Positions 30,751 to 38,334 of a stretch of DNA of 64,000 nucleotides are shown here, piece after piece. A model generated the notes under the pieces. The model did no database searches and was not told the DNA's origin. It worked only from the letters and a program-made list of their open reading frames with translations. The stretch's first letter is position 1, and each line of letters starts with the position of its first letter. A program made the translations under genes and the position numbers. The stretch lies in the NCBI GenBank assembly GCA_000163995.1, contig CM000855.1, positions 516,028-580,027 on the forward strand, read 5' to 3'. The DNA is from Campylobacter jejuni subsp. jejuni 414. Lineage in GTDB: Bacteria > Campylobacterota > Campylobacteria > Campylobacterales > Campylobacteraceae.

Positions 30751-32810
30751 TTTATTTCCTAGAAACTAAAGAAGCTTCACAAGCTTTTAATGTAAGTGAA
30801 GGTGCTTTGAGACTTGCAGTAAGTAGAAACTCAAATAAATATGAGTGGTTAAAAGTAGATAATGAAAAAGGCGGCAGAGGTGGCAAAAAACTACTTTTTA
30901 AAATAAGCAAAGAACAGCTTTTAACCGCTTTTAACCAAGAATTAATCAGTAAAAATATTTTAATTTTTAATGAAAAAATGCAAAAAGTAGATTTAAGTGA
31001 CATTAACAATAGTAATACAATTTGCATTATAAAAGAGAATGATTTAAATTTAACAGAGTCAAAAATAAACAATGATTTGACTGTTTTAAATTTAAAATTC
31101 GAAAATTTAAGTGATGAAGTTAAACAAGAAGCTAAAAAGAAATTAAAACTCATAAAACAAATTGAAAAATACATTGAAGGCGGTCTTACACTTAAAAGAG
31201 CATTATTTTTGTGTAATGTAGAATGGAGAAACTATTCTAACTGGCGTTCAAACTATAAAAAGCATGGCATCCTAGGTCTTATCGACACTCGCGGACTTCA
31301 TCGCAAAGATAAAACTAAACTTAGCATTTGGATGCAAGAATACGCACTAAGAGAATATCGCACCTTTGGGGCAGGTGGTTTTAATTTTACTGAACTTTGG
31401 TGGCAAATTCACAAAGAAGCAGCTATTAAAGAAAATTATGATTTTATAGGTTTTGATTTGGGAAAAGTAAAGCCGCTCTTTAGTGTAAAAACTTTACAAA
31501 ATTTCATTAAAAATTATTATAAAGACAAACCTTTAGAGCATTGCATTATTACACAAGGTTTAGATAAAGCAAAAAGTAAGTTTCTCCCTGCACAAGGCAA
31601 TCAAAGAGAACTCTATGACATGAAAAATATGTGTTGGCAAATTGATAGCTCCCCAGCTGATATTATAGTAAGAGATGATGTTACACAAGAGCCTTTCCGC
31701 CCACACATCTTAAGTGTCGTTGATGTCTTTAGTGGTATGGGAGTAGCTACCTTAGTAGGAAAATCAAACTCTTTAAGCCTAACTAGACTTTTATGGAAAG
31801 CCATAGATAAGTTTGGTAAACCTGATATGATTAAGGGTGATAATGGTAAAGATTATCTTTCAAAAGATTTTCAAAGCCTACTTGATGCTCTTAATATAAC
31901 TTATGATGCTGCCATTGCTTACGCAGGAGAACAAAAGGCTTTAGTTGAAAGGCGTTTTGGAACGATTCAACACGCAGGAATTTCTAAAATGCATGGATAT
32001 ATTGGCAATAATCTAGCTAAAAGAGAAATGATAGAACAAAAAACTCCTAAAAAAGATAGACGTGCTAAAGATGAATACGGCTTTGCCAAAAAGACTAATC
32101 AAAAATTGCTTCACACATTCAGCGAAGCTTGTGAGTTTTTAGAAGCTGAAGTGATTAAATGGAACATGAGCAAAGTTCGCCGCAAAAAAGGCATTAAAAC
32201 TCCACTTGAACTTTGGAACTCATGCGATAGAGCTATCGTAAAAATCTCTTATGAAGAATTTTTATTTAACGCTGGAAATAAAGAACTTAGAGTTGTGGGT
32301 AAAAAAGGTATTAATTTTGAAGGTAGAGTTTATAAAAGTGCTTTAATGCCAAGTGTAGGGACAAGGGTTAAGTGTGTGCAAAATATTGATAATATCAAAG
32401 AGCTTTTTATTTATGATTTAAATGGCACTTTTCTTTGCTTGGCTCTTGATGAAAGCATTGCTAAACTTAGTGCTGAGAGCTATAAAATACTTAAAAAAGG
32501 TTATGAAAGCGAAGTTAAAGCCATTAAAGAAGTGCTTAAAAAAGATGAAATTGCCGCCTTTACTAAACTTAATATCAAGCAAGACTTACAAGATTTACAA
32601 AGTGCTTTTGAAAACTCACTCGTAGAAGCTAAAGAAGTGCATCAAAAATCCCTTGCAAAAGAAGCCTTAAAAACTCAAAGAGAGCTTGAGTATATCAAAA
32701 ACAATGCCAATGCAGATGAGCTTATTTTAAATGCAAAAAAAGAAATAACAAACGATGAAAGTGAGTTTGATATGGAAGCTTTTGTTGAAAAGAAATATTT
32801 TACAGGTTAA
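30747..32810 (+). CDS. Mu-type DDE transposase (MuA-like)
   Basis: The transposase joins phage ends to target DNA. An N-terminal winged-helix segment (TKEASQAFNVSEGALRLAVSRN) and further HTH regions precede the catalytic core. Counting from the GTG at 30747, the catalytic residues are Asp300 (CWQIDSSPAD), Asp365 (IKGDNGKDY) and Glu401 (ALVERRFG), a DD35E spacing. The basic C-terminal part would contact MuB. I prefer the GTG that overlaps the ner stop to the TTG two codons upstream. The 687-residue length is close to MuA (663). Confidence 0.9.
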   Translation: MIYFLETKEASQAFNVSEGALRLAVSRNSNKYEWLKVDNEKGGRGGKKLLFKISKEQLLTAFNQELISKNILIFNEKMQKVDLSDINNSNTICIIKENDLNLTESKINNDLTVLNLKFENLSDEVKQEAKKKLKLIKQIEKYIEGGLTLKRALFLCNVEWRNYSNWRSNYKKHGILGLIDTRGLHRKDKTKLSIWMQEYALREYRTFGAGGFNFTELWWQIHKEAAIKENYDFIGFDLGKVKPLFSVKTLQNFIKNYYKDKPLEHCIITQGLDKAKSKFLPAQGNQRELYDMKNMCWQIDSSPADIIVRDDVTQEPFRPHILSVVDVFSGMGVATLVGKSNSLSLTRLLWKAIDKFGKPDMIKGDNGKDYLSKDFQSLLDALNITYDAAIAYAGEQKALVERRFGTIQHAGISKMHGYIGNNLAKREMIEQKTPKKDRRAKDEYGFAKKTNQKLLHTFSEACEFLEAEVIKWNMSKVRRKKGIKTPLELWNSCDRAIVKISYEEFLFNAGNKELRVVGKKGINFEGRVYKSALMPSVGTRVKCVQNIDNIKELFIYDLNGTFLCLALDESIAKLSAESYKILKKGYESEVKAIKEVLKKDEIAAFTKLNIKQDLQDLQSAFENSLVEAKEVHQKSLAKEALKTQRELEYIKNNANADELILNAKKEITNDESEFDMEAFVEKKYFTG

Positions 32811-32897
32811 AAGCTGTTTAAAGCTTGATTAAATCAAGTTTTAAAGAGTTTTTAAAATTTAAAAACTTAGCAAAAAACAAAAGGTATAGCCACTAAT

Positions 32898-33010
32898 GGC
32901 TTAAGGTAAAAGTTGGTTTTCTGGGGCATTGCGAAGCAATGGGTCGGGAAGCCTTTAGCATTTGGTTCTTTAGGCGGACTTGTTCGCCGTTAAAAGAATA
33001 TAAAAAAGGA
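32898..33010 (+). promoter_or_regulatory. Structured leader element, copy A (before MuB)
   Basis: This is the first of four related elements in the prophage. An outer stem pairs GGCTT near 32898 with AAGCC near 32949. Inside is a hairpin CATTGC-GAA-GCAATG (32927-32941). After the shared text GCATTTGGTTCTTTAGG comes a second hairpin (GGCGGA-CTTG-TTCGCC), extended by TTCTTT pairing with AAAGAA, directly before AAAGGA and the MuB ATG. The whole 32811-33016 gap has no other gene; a small CTTGATT/AATCAAG hairpin lies near 32823. Confidence 0.7.
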
Positions 33011-33016
33011 TAAAAA

Positions 33017-33940
33017 ATGGAATTAGTAGAACTTACTAAAAAGTTTTTAAGCACCCAAAACATCTCTCAAAATAACTTGGCTGATCGTTTAGGGATTAAT
33101 AAAAGCTATATGGTTGGCTATATGAAAGAAGGAAGTGCTTATAAATACGCTTCAAAAGTAGAGCCTTTACTTGAAAAATACATTAAAAGCTTTGTAGAAG
33201 AAAAAAGCGTAAAAGAGCTTCAAACCCCTTTTATTGCTACTAAAGACGCAAAGGCAATTAATGTAACCATTGAAAGTGCTATGAGTAATAGAGAAATGGG
33301 GGTGATTATAGGTGAAGCAGGCACTGGAAAAAGCAGAGCTATCAAAGAATATGCCAATAAAAATGGCACAAGAGTGGTGCTTTTTGAAGCGACCACAGAA
33401 ACTAGCAAAAGAATGCTTTTAGTAGGACTTGAAAATAAGCTCAATGTGTGTTTTAAGGGTTCTTTGGATGATAAGATTAGAGGCATTGCCGCTGAGCTTG
33501 CAAGAACTTCAAAGGTTTTAATCATTGATGAAAGTGAGCACTTGCCATTTAGAGCACTTGAGTGCTTAAGACGCATTTATGATTTTTCAAATACAGCTTT
33601 AATCTTAGTGGGAACAAAAAAACTTAAAAATAATCTTACAGGTATTGGCAGAAATGATTATAACGAATACGGACAACTAAGCTCTAGAATTGGTGCGAAA
33701 TGGGAATTAAAAGGACTTTGCTATCAAAACAAAGAAGGCTTAAAGAATGAAGATTTAAAAACTCTTTGCTCTTATTTTAATATAGAAGATAATAAAGCTA
33801 TTGATTTGATTTTCAACCTAGCTCGCGGCAATTTTAGAAAAAGCGAAAAACTTTTAAAAAGAGCTTGCGATTTTGCAGACGGCAAAGCCGTAGAACTTAA
33901 ACACATAGAAGCAGCCGCTTCATTTTTGATGTTGGGTTAA
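33017..33940 (+). CDS. Transposition target-DNA ATPase MuB-like
   Basis: MuB binds target DNA with ATP, delivers it to the transpososome and gives target immunity. The 307-residue protein has an N-terminal HTH (NNLADRLGINKSYMVGYM), Walker A GEAGTGKS at residues 99-106, Walker B KVLIIDESEHL, and a C-terminal helical domain. The architecture (HTH + AAA+ + C-terminal domain) is that of MuB. It follows leader element copy A, so its expression is probably tuned separately from the transposase. Confidence 0.88.
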   Translation: MELVELTKKFLSTQNISQNNLADRLGINKSYMVGYMKEGSAYKYASKVEPLLEKYIKSFVEEKSVKELQTPFIATKDAKAINVTIESAMSNREMGVIIGEAGTGKSRAIKEYANKNGTRVVLFEATTETSKRMLLVGLENKLNVCFKGSLDDKIRGIAAELARTSKVLIIDESEHLPFRALECLRRIYDFSNTALILVGTKKLKNNLTGIGRNDYNEYGQLSSRIGAKWELKGLCYQNKEGLKNEDLKTLCSYFNIEDNKAIDLIFNLARGNFRKSEKLLKRACDFADGKAVELKHIEAAASFLMLG

Positions 33941-33942
33941 AA

Positions 33943-34134
33943 ATGAGTTTCGAAGAGATAGCTAAAGAACTTGATCTTAGCACAGCACGCGTTCATCAAA
34001 TCTATACTGAAGCCATTAGGAAGTTAAAAAGTCCTAAAAACAAAGACAAGTGGTTAGCTATCTTTGAAACGATTGACTTAATCAAAAAAGAAAAAGCAAA
34101 AAAAGAAAACTTAATGCAAGGAGAGAAAAAATGA
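33943..34134 (+). CDS. Small sigma-region-4-like HTH protein
   Basis: A 63-residue protein. Residues 2-30 (SFEEIAKELDLSTARVHQIY, then TEAIRKLK) match the HTH of sigma factor region 4, including the ARVHQI recognition-helix pattern. The rest is a Lys-rich helix. It starts two bases after MuB and ends overlapping the next gene, so it is an early operon member. A transcription-related role is inferred from the fold only. Confidence 0.7.
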   Translation: MSFEEIAKELDLSTARVHQIYTEAIRKLKSPKNKDKWLAIFETIDLIKKEKAKKENLMQGEKK

Positions 34135-34316
34135 CAACAATGATTAAAGGCGAAAAGGCTGATTATAGTGCTTCATTATTTGAAGTAAAAGGTACGAGTA
34201 TTTATTTTAAAGAAAGCGGTGCTTTTGTGGATGTTTTAAAAGGAGCTTATCCTGATTATATCGTACAAAAAATTATTCATTTTCACTTAAATAAAAAGCT
34301 TAACAGAAGTGTTTAA
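34131..34316 (+). CDS. Hypothetical early phage protein (61 residues)
   Basis: A small protein of unknown family (MTTMIKGEKADYSASLFEVK, ending HFHLNKKLNRSV), mixed alpha/beta in appearance, without a membrane helix. Its ATG overlaps the stop of the preceding HTH gene (ATGA), with GGAGAG upstream, which supports translation. Confidence 0.6.
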   Translation: MTTMIKGEKADYSASLFEVKGTSIYFKESGAFVDVLKGAYPDYIVQKIIHFHLNKKLNRSV

Positions 34317-34375
34317 TTAAAACACTTCGATTAAGTTTTTAACTTAGGGATTTATAGCAAGAGGTGAGCCAAAAT

Positions 34376-34479
34376 TTAAGGCAACTTGGCTGAAAATGCG
34401 TAGCATTTTTAGGGTGTGCCTTTAATATTTGGTTTCTTTAGGCGGAATTTACTTCCGTCGCTAAAAGAACATAAAAAGG
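34376..34479 (+). promoter_or_regulatory. Structured leader element, copy B (before DUF4406-like gene)
   Basis: The outer stem pairs AAGGCA (34378-34383) with TGCCTTT (34416-34422). The inner hairpin is AAAATGC-GTA-GCATTTT (34393-34409). After ATATTTGGTTTCTTTAGG follows a hairpin GCGGAA-TTTAC-TTCCGT, extended by TTCTTT/AAAGAA, then the AAAAGGA ribosome site. It is nearly identical to copy C over about 100 bases, and it differs from A and D in paired bases on both sides of each stem. Confidence 0.72.
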
Positions 34480-34487
34480 ATTAAACA

Positions 34488-34826
34488 ATGGCATTAGTTT
34501 ATGTGGCAACTCCTTACAAAGCTTTAGCTGTAAGCCAAAGCCAAAGAAAAGCACAGGCTATTAGCGTAGCACAGCAAGAATGCTTAAAGATTATGCGTGA
34601 ATGTGAAGGTTTTACACCTGTTTCACCCATACTTCAATTTAGTTATTTGGATGAAAACAAACATAGAGAAGTTGCTTTAAAAATGGGATTAGAGCTTTTA
34701 AAAGCAAGTGATTATATTTACATGAGCAATCATAAAGACGCTAAATATTCAAAAGGTATGCAAGAAGAATTAGCATTAGCTAAAAAGCTTGGTATTAAAG
34801 AATTAGTTTTGGAGTTGCCCCTATAA
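34488..34826 (+). CDS. DUF4406-like nucleotide-binding (SLOG-fold) protein
   Basis: The 112-residue protein opens with MALVYVATPYKA and has VALKMGLELLKASDYIYM and SKGMQEELALAKKLGIKEL. This is the pattern of DUF4406 and nucleoside 2-deoxyribosyltransferase-like proteins, which bind nucleotides or their derivatives. No enzymatic role is established in phages. It is preceded by leader copy B. Confidence 0.65.
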   Translation: MALVYVATPYKALAVSQSQRKAQAISVAQQECLKIMRECEGFTPVSPILQFSYLDENKHREVALKMGLELLKASDYIYMSNHKDAKYSKGMQEELALAKKLGIKELVLELPL

Positions 34827-34839
34827 AAAGGGCTTAAGG

Positions 34840-34935
34840 ATAGTTAGAAAAAGAACTAAACACGCAATACTTTTAAGATACGGTGTAGTTCTTTGGGATT
34901 ATCAAATTGATAAATGGTTAAATGGTGAGCTTTAA
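34840..34935 (+). CDS. Possible 31-residue ORF lacking a standard start
   Basis: An open stretch reads (I)VRKRTKHAILLRYGVVLWDY and then QIDKWLNGEL before a TAA at 34933-34935. Its composition looks like protein, and a TTAAGG ribosome-like sequence precedes it, but the first codon would be ATA. It could be a decayed gene or use an unusual start. It fills the gap between the DUF4406-like gene and leader copy C. Confidence 0.25.
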   Translation: MVRKRTKHAILLRYGVVLWDYQIDKWLNGEL

Positions 34936-34950
34936 TAAAATAAGCTTTTA

Positions 34951-35048
34951 TAGGCAACTTGGCTGAAAATGCGTAGCATTTTTAGGGTGTGCCTTTAATA
35001 TTTGGTTTCTTTAGGCGGATACTTCCGTTGCTAAAAGAACATAAAAGG
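34951..35048 (+). promoter_or_regulatory. Structured leader element, copy C (before gam)
   Basis: A close duplicate of copy B. The outer stem is AGGCA (34952-34956) with TGCCT. The inner hairpin is AAAATGC-GTA-GCATTTT (34966-34982). The third stem is shorter, GCGGA-TACT-TCCGT, with the same TTCTTT/AAAGAA extension, and AAAAGGAG follows just before the gam ATG. Three bases are lost from the loop side of the third hairpin relative to B, with the stem kept. Confidence 0.72.
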
Positions 35049-35056
35049 AGATTTAA

Positions 35057-35542
35057 ATGCAAATAAGTAATTTAGAAGATGTAAATTTAGCACTTAAAAA
35101 AGTGGCTGAACTTAGTGTAAAGATAGAAAAGATTAATGGCGAGGTAACCTTAGCTTGCAATGAGATTAAAGAAAATCGTGCAGGAGAAATTAAAGTTTTA
35201 AGCGATGAGCTTAAATATATAGAACAATGCATTACAACCTTTTGTGAAAATAACAAGCACGAGTTTGCAGAAAAAAGAAGTAAAGAATTTACTTTTGGTA
35301 AGATTGGTTATCGCCTAAGTAAAAGCGTTTCTTTGCCAAGAGTAAAAGAAAAATTTGAAAATTTAATCAAAGCTCTTAAAAGCTATGGACTTAATGAATG
35401 CATCACTTATAAAGAAGAGCTTAATAAAGATGCTATTGCCGAGCTTGAAGATAGTACCTTGGTAAAACTAGGACTTAAAAGAGTAGTAAAAGATAATTTT
35501 AGAATAGAGCCAAAGATTGAGAGCTTGGAGATTGAAAATTAA
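35057..35542 (+). CDS. gam: Host-nuclease inhibitor Gam
   Basis: Gam of Mu binds double-stranded DNA ends, as Ku does, and shields them from exonucleases such as RecBCD (AddAB in Campylobacter). The 161-residue protein shows a long N-terminal helix, FTFGKIGYRLSKSVSLPR in the middle and the C-terminal LVKLGLKRVVKDNFRIEPK, all typical of the Mu Gam family. It follows leader copy C. Confidence 0.85.
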   Translation: MQISNLEDVNLALKKVAELSVKIEKINGEVTLACNEIKENRAGEIKVLSDELKYIEQCITTFCENNKHEFAEKRSKEFTFGKIGYRLSKSVSLPRVKEKFENLIKALKSYGLNECITYKEELNKDAIAELEDSTLVKLGLKRVVKDNFRIEPKIESLEIEN

Positions 35543-35609
35543 GAGTGGCGCTTCCACTCTAAAAACTTATTTAAAAGCCTGTTTTATAGACTTTTAAGCA
35601 AGTTTTTAG
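35542..35609 (+). terminator. Double hairpin after gam
   Basis: AGAGTGG-CGCTT-CCACTCT (35542-35560) is a perfect 7-bp stem directly after the gam stop. CTAAAAACTT (35559-35568) then pairs with AAGTTTTTAG (35600-35609) around AAAAGcCT/AGaCTTTT, giving a second long hairpin. The two overlap by two bases. The first could end transcription, but no clean U-run follows it. A regulatory switch is possible. Confidence 0.5.
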
Positions 35610-35640
35610 TAGAATAAAATTTTAAGAAAAAGGATGATTA

Positions 35641-35877
35641 ATGGCAAAAAATGATGACAATCTCATCAAAAAAACTTGTAAAGATTTAGGGCTTACCTAT
35701 AAACAATTGGGAGAAAAGATTGGGTATAGTGAAAGTGCTTTAAATAATGCTTCAAGACAAGAAAAAATAAGTGAACCGCTTACATTTGCTATTAATTTGT
35801 ATTTAGAAAATTTAAAACTCAAAGAGGAATTGGAAGACTTTATAACTCTTAAAAAAATTCTTGCAAAAACACTCTGA
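35641..35877 (+). CDS. Small HTH protein, paralogue 1
   Basis: A 78-residue protein with an N-terminal HTH (LTYKQLGEKIGYSESALNNA) and a C-terminal amphipathic helix ending TLKKILAKTL. It is clearly related to the next gene: both share TYKxLxxKxGxSExxL, KISE in the middle and LKKxL/IKTIL at the end. It looks like a tandem duplication of a Cro-like regulator. AAAGGA lies before the ATG. Confidence 0.68.
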   Translation: MAKNDDNLIKKTCKDLGLTYKQLGEKIGYSESALNNASRQEKISEPLTFAINLYLENLKLKEELEDFITLKKILAKTL

Positions 35878-35886
35878 AGGATTAAG

Positions 35887-36111
35887 ATGACAGCACAAGA
35901 AGTTAAAGATTTTTGCAAAGAAAATAATTTTACTTACAAAGATTTAGCACAAAAACTGGGCTGGAGTGAGCCAAGTTTAAGAGCTACAATTGCAAGTGGT
36001 AAAATTAGTGAGCAAACCGCTGCTGCAATTAATCTTTTAAAAGAGACTATGGAGCTTAAAAAACAACTTAAAGATTGGGAAACCATCAAAACTATTCTAA
36101 AAAATATCTAA
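35887..36111 (+). CDS. Small HTH protein, paralogue 2
   Basis: A 74-residue sister of the preceding gene, with HTH FTYKDLAQKLGWSEPSLRAT and the same C-terminal helix (LKDWETIKTILKNI). The gap between them is nine bases. Such pairs often form heterodimers or regulate each other; that is inference. A hairpin follows the stop. Confidence 0.68.
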   Translation: MTAQEVKDFCKENNFTYKDLAQKLGWSEPSLRATIASGKISEQTAAAINLLKETMELKKQLKDWETIKTILKNI

Positions 36112-36130
36112 TTGTTAAGTTTTTTAACAA
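36112..36130 (+). terminator. Small hairpin after the HTH pair
   Basis: TTGTTAA-GTTTT-TTAACAA forms a 7-bp stem right after the stop of paralogue 2. It may end the early operon weakly. Its TGTTAA core is also found in the larger inverted repeat 70 bases on, so it could be a binding site instead. Confidence 0.42.
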
Positions 36131-36191
36131 AATTCTACTAAAAACACAAATATAATTATTATTTTTAAGATTTAATTAATAAGATACTTTG

Positions 36192-36233
36192 TATAATTTC
36201 TTTATAAATGTTAAGAAAATTAACATTTATAAA
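36192..36233 (+). promoter_or_regulatory. Second early promoter overlapping a 14-bp inverted repeat
   Basis: TATAAT (36192-36197) is followed at the expected start point by TTTATAAATGTTAA, five bases, and its exact inverse (36201-36233). The repeat covers +1 to about +30, a classic operator position, or would form a hairpin at the 5' end of the message for the two micro-proteins and the antirepressor. The rest of 36131-36191 is A/T-rich without a gene. Confidence 0.6.
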
Positions 36234-36253
36234 TTAAGAAAAGGAGTATCAAG

Positions 36254-36328
36254 ATGATTAGATTGTTGCAACTACTAATCTTAATCTTACAAGCTGTCTA
36301 TTGGCTTTTAAGATTGCTAGGGCTTTAA
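36254..36328 (+). CDS. Hydrophobic micro-protein (24 residues)
   Basis: The peptide is MIRLLQLLILILQAVYWLLR then LLGL: a single membrane helix with Leu-zipper-like spacing and two or three Arg. AAGGAG lies with ideal spacing before the ATG and a promoter lies 50 bases upstream, which argues that it is expressed. An inverted repeat (GGCTTTAAAGCC, 36321-36332) spans its stop. It resembles small phage or type I toxin-like membrane peptides, but no function is shown. Confidence 0.5.
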   Translation: MIRLLQLLILILQAVYWLLRLLGL

Positions 36329-36395
36329 AGCCTTAGCAAGTTAGTAAATTTAATCTCTTAATACCCTTTTTCAATTATACCAAAGGAGAGTAAAA

Positions 36396-36476
36396 ATGTG
36401 GTTAGATGTTGCGATGAGTATAGTATTTATACTAACTTGTGTGTGGATTTATAAAACTATAAAGGATAAAAAATGA
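36396..36476 (+). CDS. Membrane micro-protein (26 residues)
   Basis: MWLDVAMSIVFILTCVWIYK and then TIKDKK: one membrane helix and a basic tail. It has a strong AAAGGAGAG ribosome site. Its stop overlaps the ATG of the antirepressor-like gene (ATGA), so translation is coupled. Function unknown. Confidence 0.5.
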   Translation: MWLDVAMSIVFILTCVWIYKTIKDKK

Positions 36477-37108
36477 ATTTAGAACTTTTTAAAAAAGATA
36501 ATTTAGAAGTTAGAGCGATAAAGGATGAAAATAATGAGCCTTTATTTTGCTTAAGTGATGTTTGTAAGATTTTAGAACTTACAACACCTGCAAAAGTAGC
36601 GGACACTATAAAAAGGGAGTTTGAGCTGTATGAATTAAACTCACATAGCTTTGATACAGGTTTTGGTGTAAAAGAATTTACCATGATAGATGAAGCACAA
36701 CTTTACTATGTGATGAATAATTCAAGAAGTAAAAATGCAAAACCTTTTAGAATGTGGGTTAATCGTGAAGTCCTACCAAGTATTAGAAAAAATGGCAATT
36801 ATATGCAAAAAGAATTTAGCAAAGAGCTTTACTCTTTACTAAACGATCTAAAACAAGCTAATTGTATCAAAGATAAGCTTAAAAATGAAAATGAAAGTTT
36901 AAAAGATGAACTTATACAAAATCAAAGAGAGCTTTTAAGCTTTTATAAAAATAAAGATTTGAAAAAAGTTTCTACAGCTCCACTTTGTCAAGATGAGATA
37001 GATCAAATTTATGCTCTATACGATCAAGGTTTTAATTTTAGTGCTATTGCAGCTAAGATAAATCGCTCTAAATCAAGCGTTAGAAACTATTGTTTAAGAA
37101 GGAGATAA
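36473..37108 (+). CDS. Bro-N/antirepressor-like protein with C-terminal HTH
   Basis: The 211-residue protein has an N-terminal Bro-N domain (EVRAIKDENNEPLFCLSDVC, FTMIDEAQLYYVMNNSRSKN, FRMWVNREVLPSIRKNG), common in phage antirepressors. A coiled-coil linker and a C-terminal resolvase-type HTH (QGFNFSAIAAKINRSKSSVR) follow. It may bind the repressor or DNA to release lytic genes. The Bro-N assignment is strong; the role is inferred. Confidence 0.8.
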   Translation: MNLELFKKDNLEVRAIKDENNEPLFCLSDVCKILELTTPAKVADTIKREFELYELNSHSFDTGFGVKEFTMIDEAQLYYVMNNSRSKNAKPFRMWVNREVLPSIRKNGNYMQKEFSKELYSLLNDLKQANCIKDKLKNENESLKDELIQNQRELLSFYKNKDLKKVSTAPLCQDEIDQIYALYDQGFNFSAIAAKINRSKSSVRNYCLRRR

Positions 37109-37109
37109 A

Positions 37110-37289
37110 ATGGATGAAATTGCTTTTGAAGAATGCTTGCTTGATCTTGAAAATATAACAGCCTTACTTGATGTTTTTGTTGCAAATGATATAGATGATA
37201 TAAGTGTGGAAGTTTGTGCACTAATTAGCAAAAATATTTTAATTGTTAAAGAAAATTTAAAACGATTAAAGCTTAACAAAGTCCATTGA
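37110..37289 (+). CDS. Hypothetical acidic small protein (59 residues)
   Basis: MDEIAFEECLLDLENITALL and onwards to KRLKLNKVH: an acidic, all-helical small protein. It has GGAG before the ATG and starts one base after the antirepressor stop, so it belongs to the same operon. A small hairpin (GTCCATT/AATGGGC) overlaps its end. Function unknown. Confidence 0.55.
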   Translation: MDEIAFEECLLDLENITALLDVFVANDIDDISVEVCALISKNILIVKENLKRLKLNKVH

Positions 37290-37327
37290 TTTAATGGGCT
37301 TGATTAAGTTTTAGCAAGGAAAATAAA

Positions 37328-38290
37328 ATGAATTTGGATTTTTTAAATGAGTTTAAGCTAAAAAATAAGGATTTAAGCGAAAAATTAGAGTTTTTAATTC
37401 CTGACTTTTTAGTTAAAAAAGCTATAACTATCATTTATGCAAATGGCGGAAGTGGGAAGAGTTATTTAAGTGCCGCTATTTCTAAAACACTTTGCAAAGA
37501 TGCAAGGATTAAAAGCATCGTTTATATTGATATGGACAACCCTTTAAATGTTTTAAATGAAAGAGGTTTTGGCAAGCTCATTTTAAATGAAAATAAATTC
37601 ACTTATATTCATAGATCAAGCTTAAAAGCTTCAGCTTATGAACTTTTAGAAATGATTGAGAGTAAAGGCGTAGCTAATAGTTTTGAAGGAGTTTTCTTTG
37701 TATTAGATAGTTTGCGTAATTTTGCAGACATTGATAATGATGCAAAGATGATGTCTTTGATGTCTTTGCTCATGAATTTAAGAGAATGTGGAGCAACTAT
37801 TATGGCTTTGCACCACTCTACAAAAGATGGCAGAGCTTTTAAAGGCTCAAATCATATCAGAAACTCAAGCGATTGCATGTATTTTTTACAAAAAGTGGCT
37901 AATTTAGAGCAAGGTTTTGAAGTATTACTTAGTGTTCAAAAAGAAAGAGCAGGAATTAAAGATCAAGCTTTTTTTATTAATACAAAAAAGCTAAGTATTA
38001 AAAACACCGACTTACAAAACGCTAAAATCAGTGATAAAGAAGAAGCTTTCATAGACAAGGTTTTAAAGCTTTTAAAAGAAAAAAGCTTAAGCACAAGTGA
38101 GATTTTATCAGCTCTTGATGTAAGCAGAAGTGATAATTTTTCAAGGAATACTTTAGAGAAATTTAAAGGCATATTTTGGGAGAGTGAGCTTGGCGGGGAA
38201 AATGGTCGCACTTTTGTTTGGAAAAGTTTAAAAGCTGATAATAAAGACAGCAACGACAAAGAATTAAGCTTGTTTGGAGATGAGTTATGA
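37328..38290 (+). CDS. RepA-like RecA-fold ATPase
   Basis: The 320-residue protein has Walker A YANGGSGKSYLS near residue 40, Walker B-like GVFFVLDSLRNFADID, and ATIMALHHSTKDG, the pattern of AAA_25/RepA-type hexameric helicase-like ATPases. The C-terminal part (ILSALDVSRSDNFSRNTLEK) looks like a winged helix. Mu-like phages use host replication proteins, so this may help replication or recombination of phage DNA. AAGGAAA precedes the ATG. Confidence 0.78.
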   Translation: MNLDFLNEFKLKNKDLSEKLEFLIPDFLVKKAITIIYANGGSGKSYLSAAISKTLCKDARIKSIVYIDMDNPLNVLNERGFGKLILNENKFTYIHRSSLKASAYELLEMIESKGVANSFEGVFFVLDSLRNFADIDNDAKMMSLMSLLMNLRECGATIMALHHSTKDGRAFKGSNHIRNSSDCMYFLQKVANLEQGFEVLLSVQKERAGIKDQAFFINTKKLSIKNTDLQNAKISDKEEAFIDKVLKLLKEKSLSTSEILSALDVSRSDNFSRNTLEKFKGIFWESELGGENGRTFVWKSLKADNKDSNDKELSLFGDEL

Positions 38291-38334
38291 AATTCACTTC
38301 AAAACTAGAGCAAATTTTAAAGGCTAAAAAATGA
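38287..38334 (+). CDS. Candidate 15-residue linker peptide
   Basis: A 15-codon frame (MKFTSKLEQILKAKK) whose ATG overlaps the stop of the ATPase and whose TGA overlaps the ATG of gemA. Both contacts are four-base ATGA-type overlaps. It may simply carry ribosomes from one gene to the next. Whether the peptide itself matters is unknown. Confidence 0.35.
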   Translation: MKFTSKLEQILKAKK

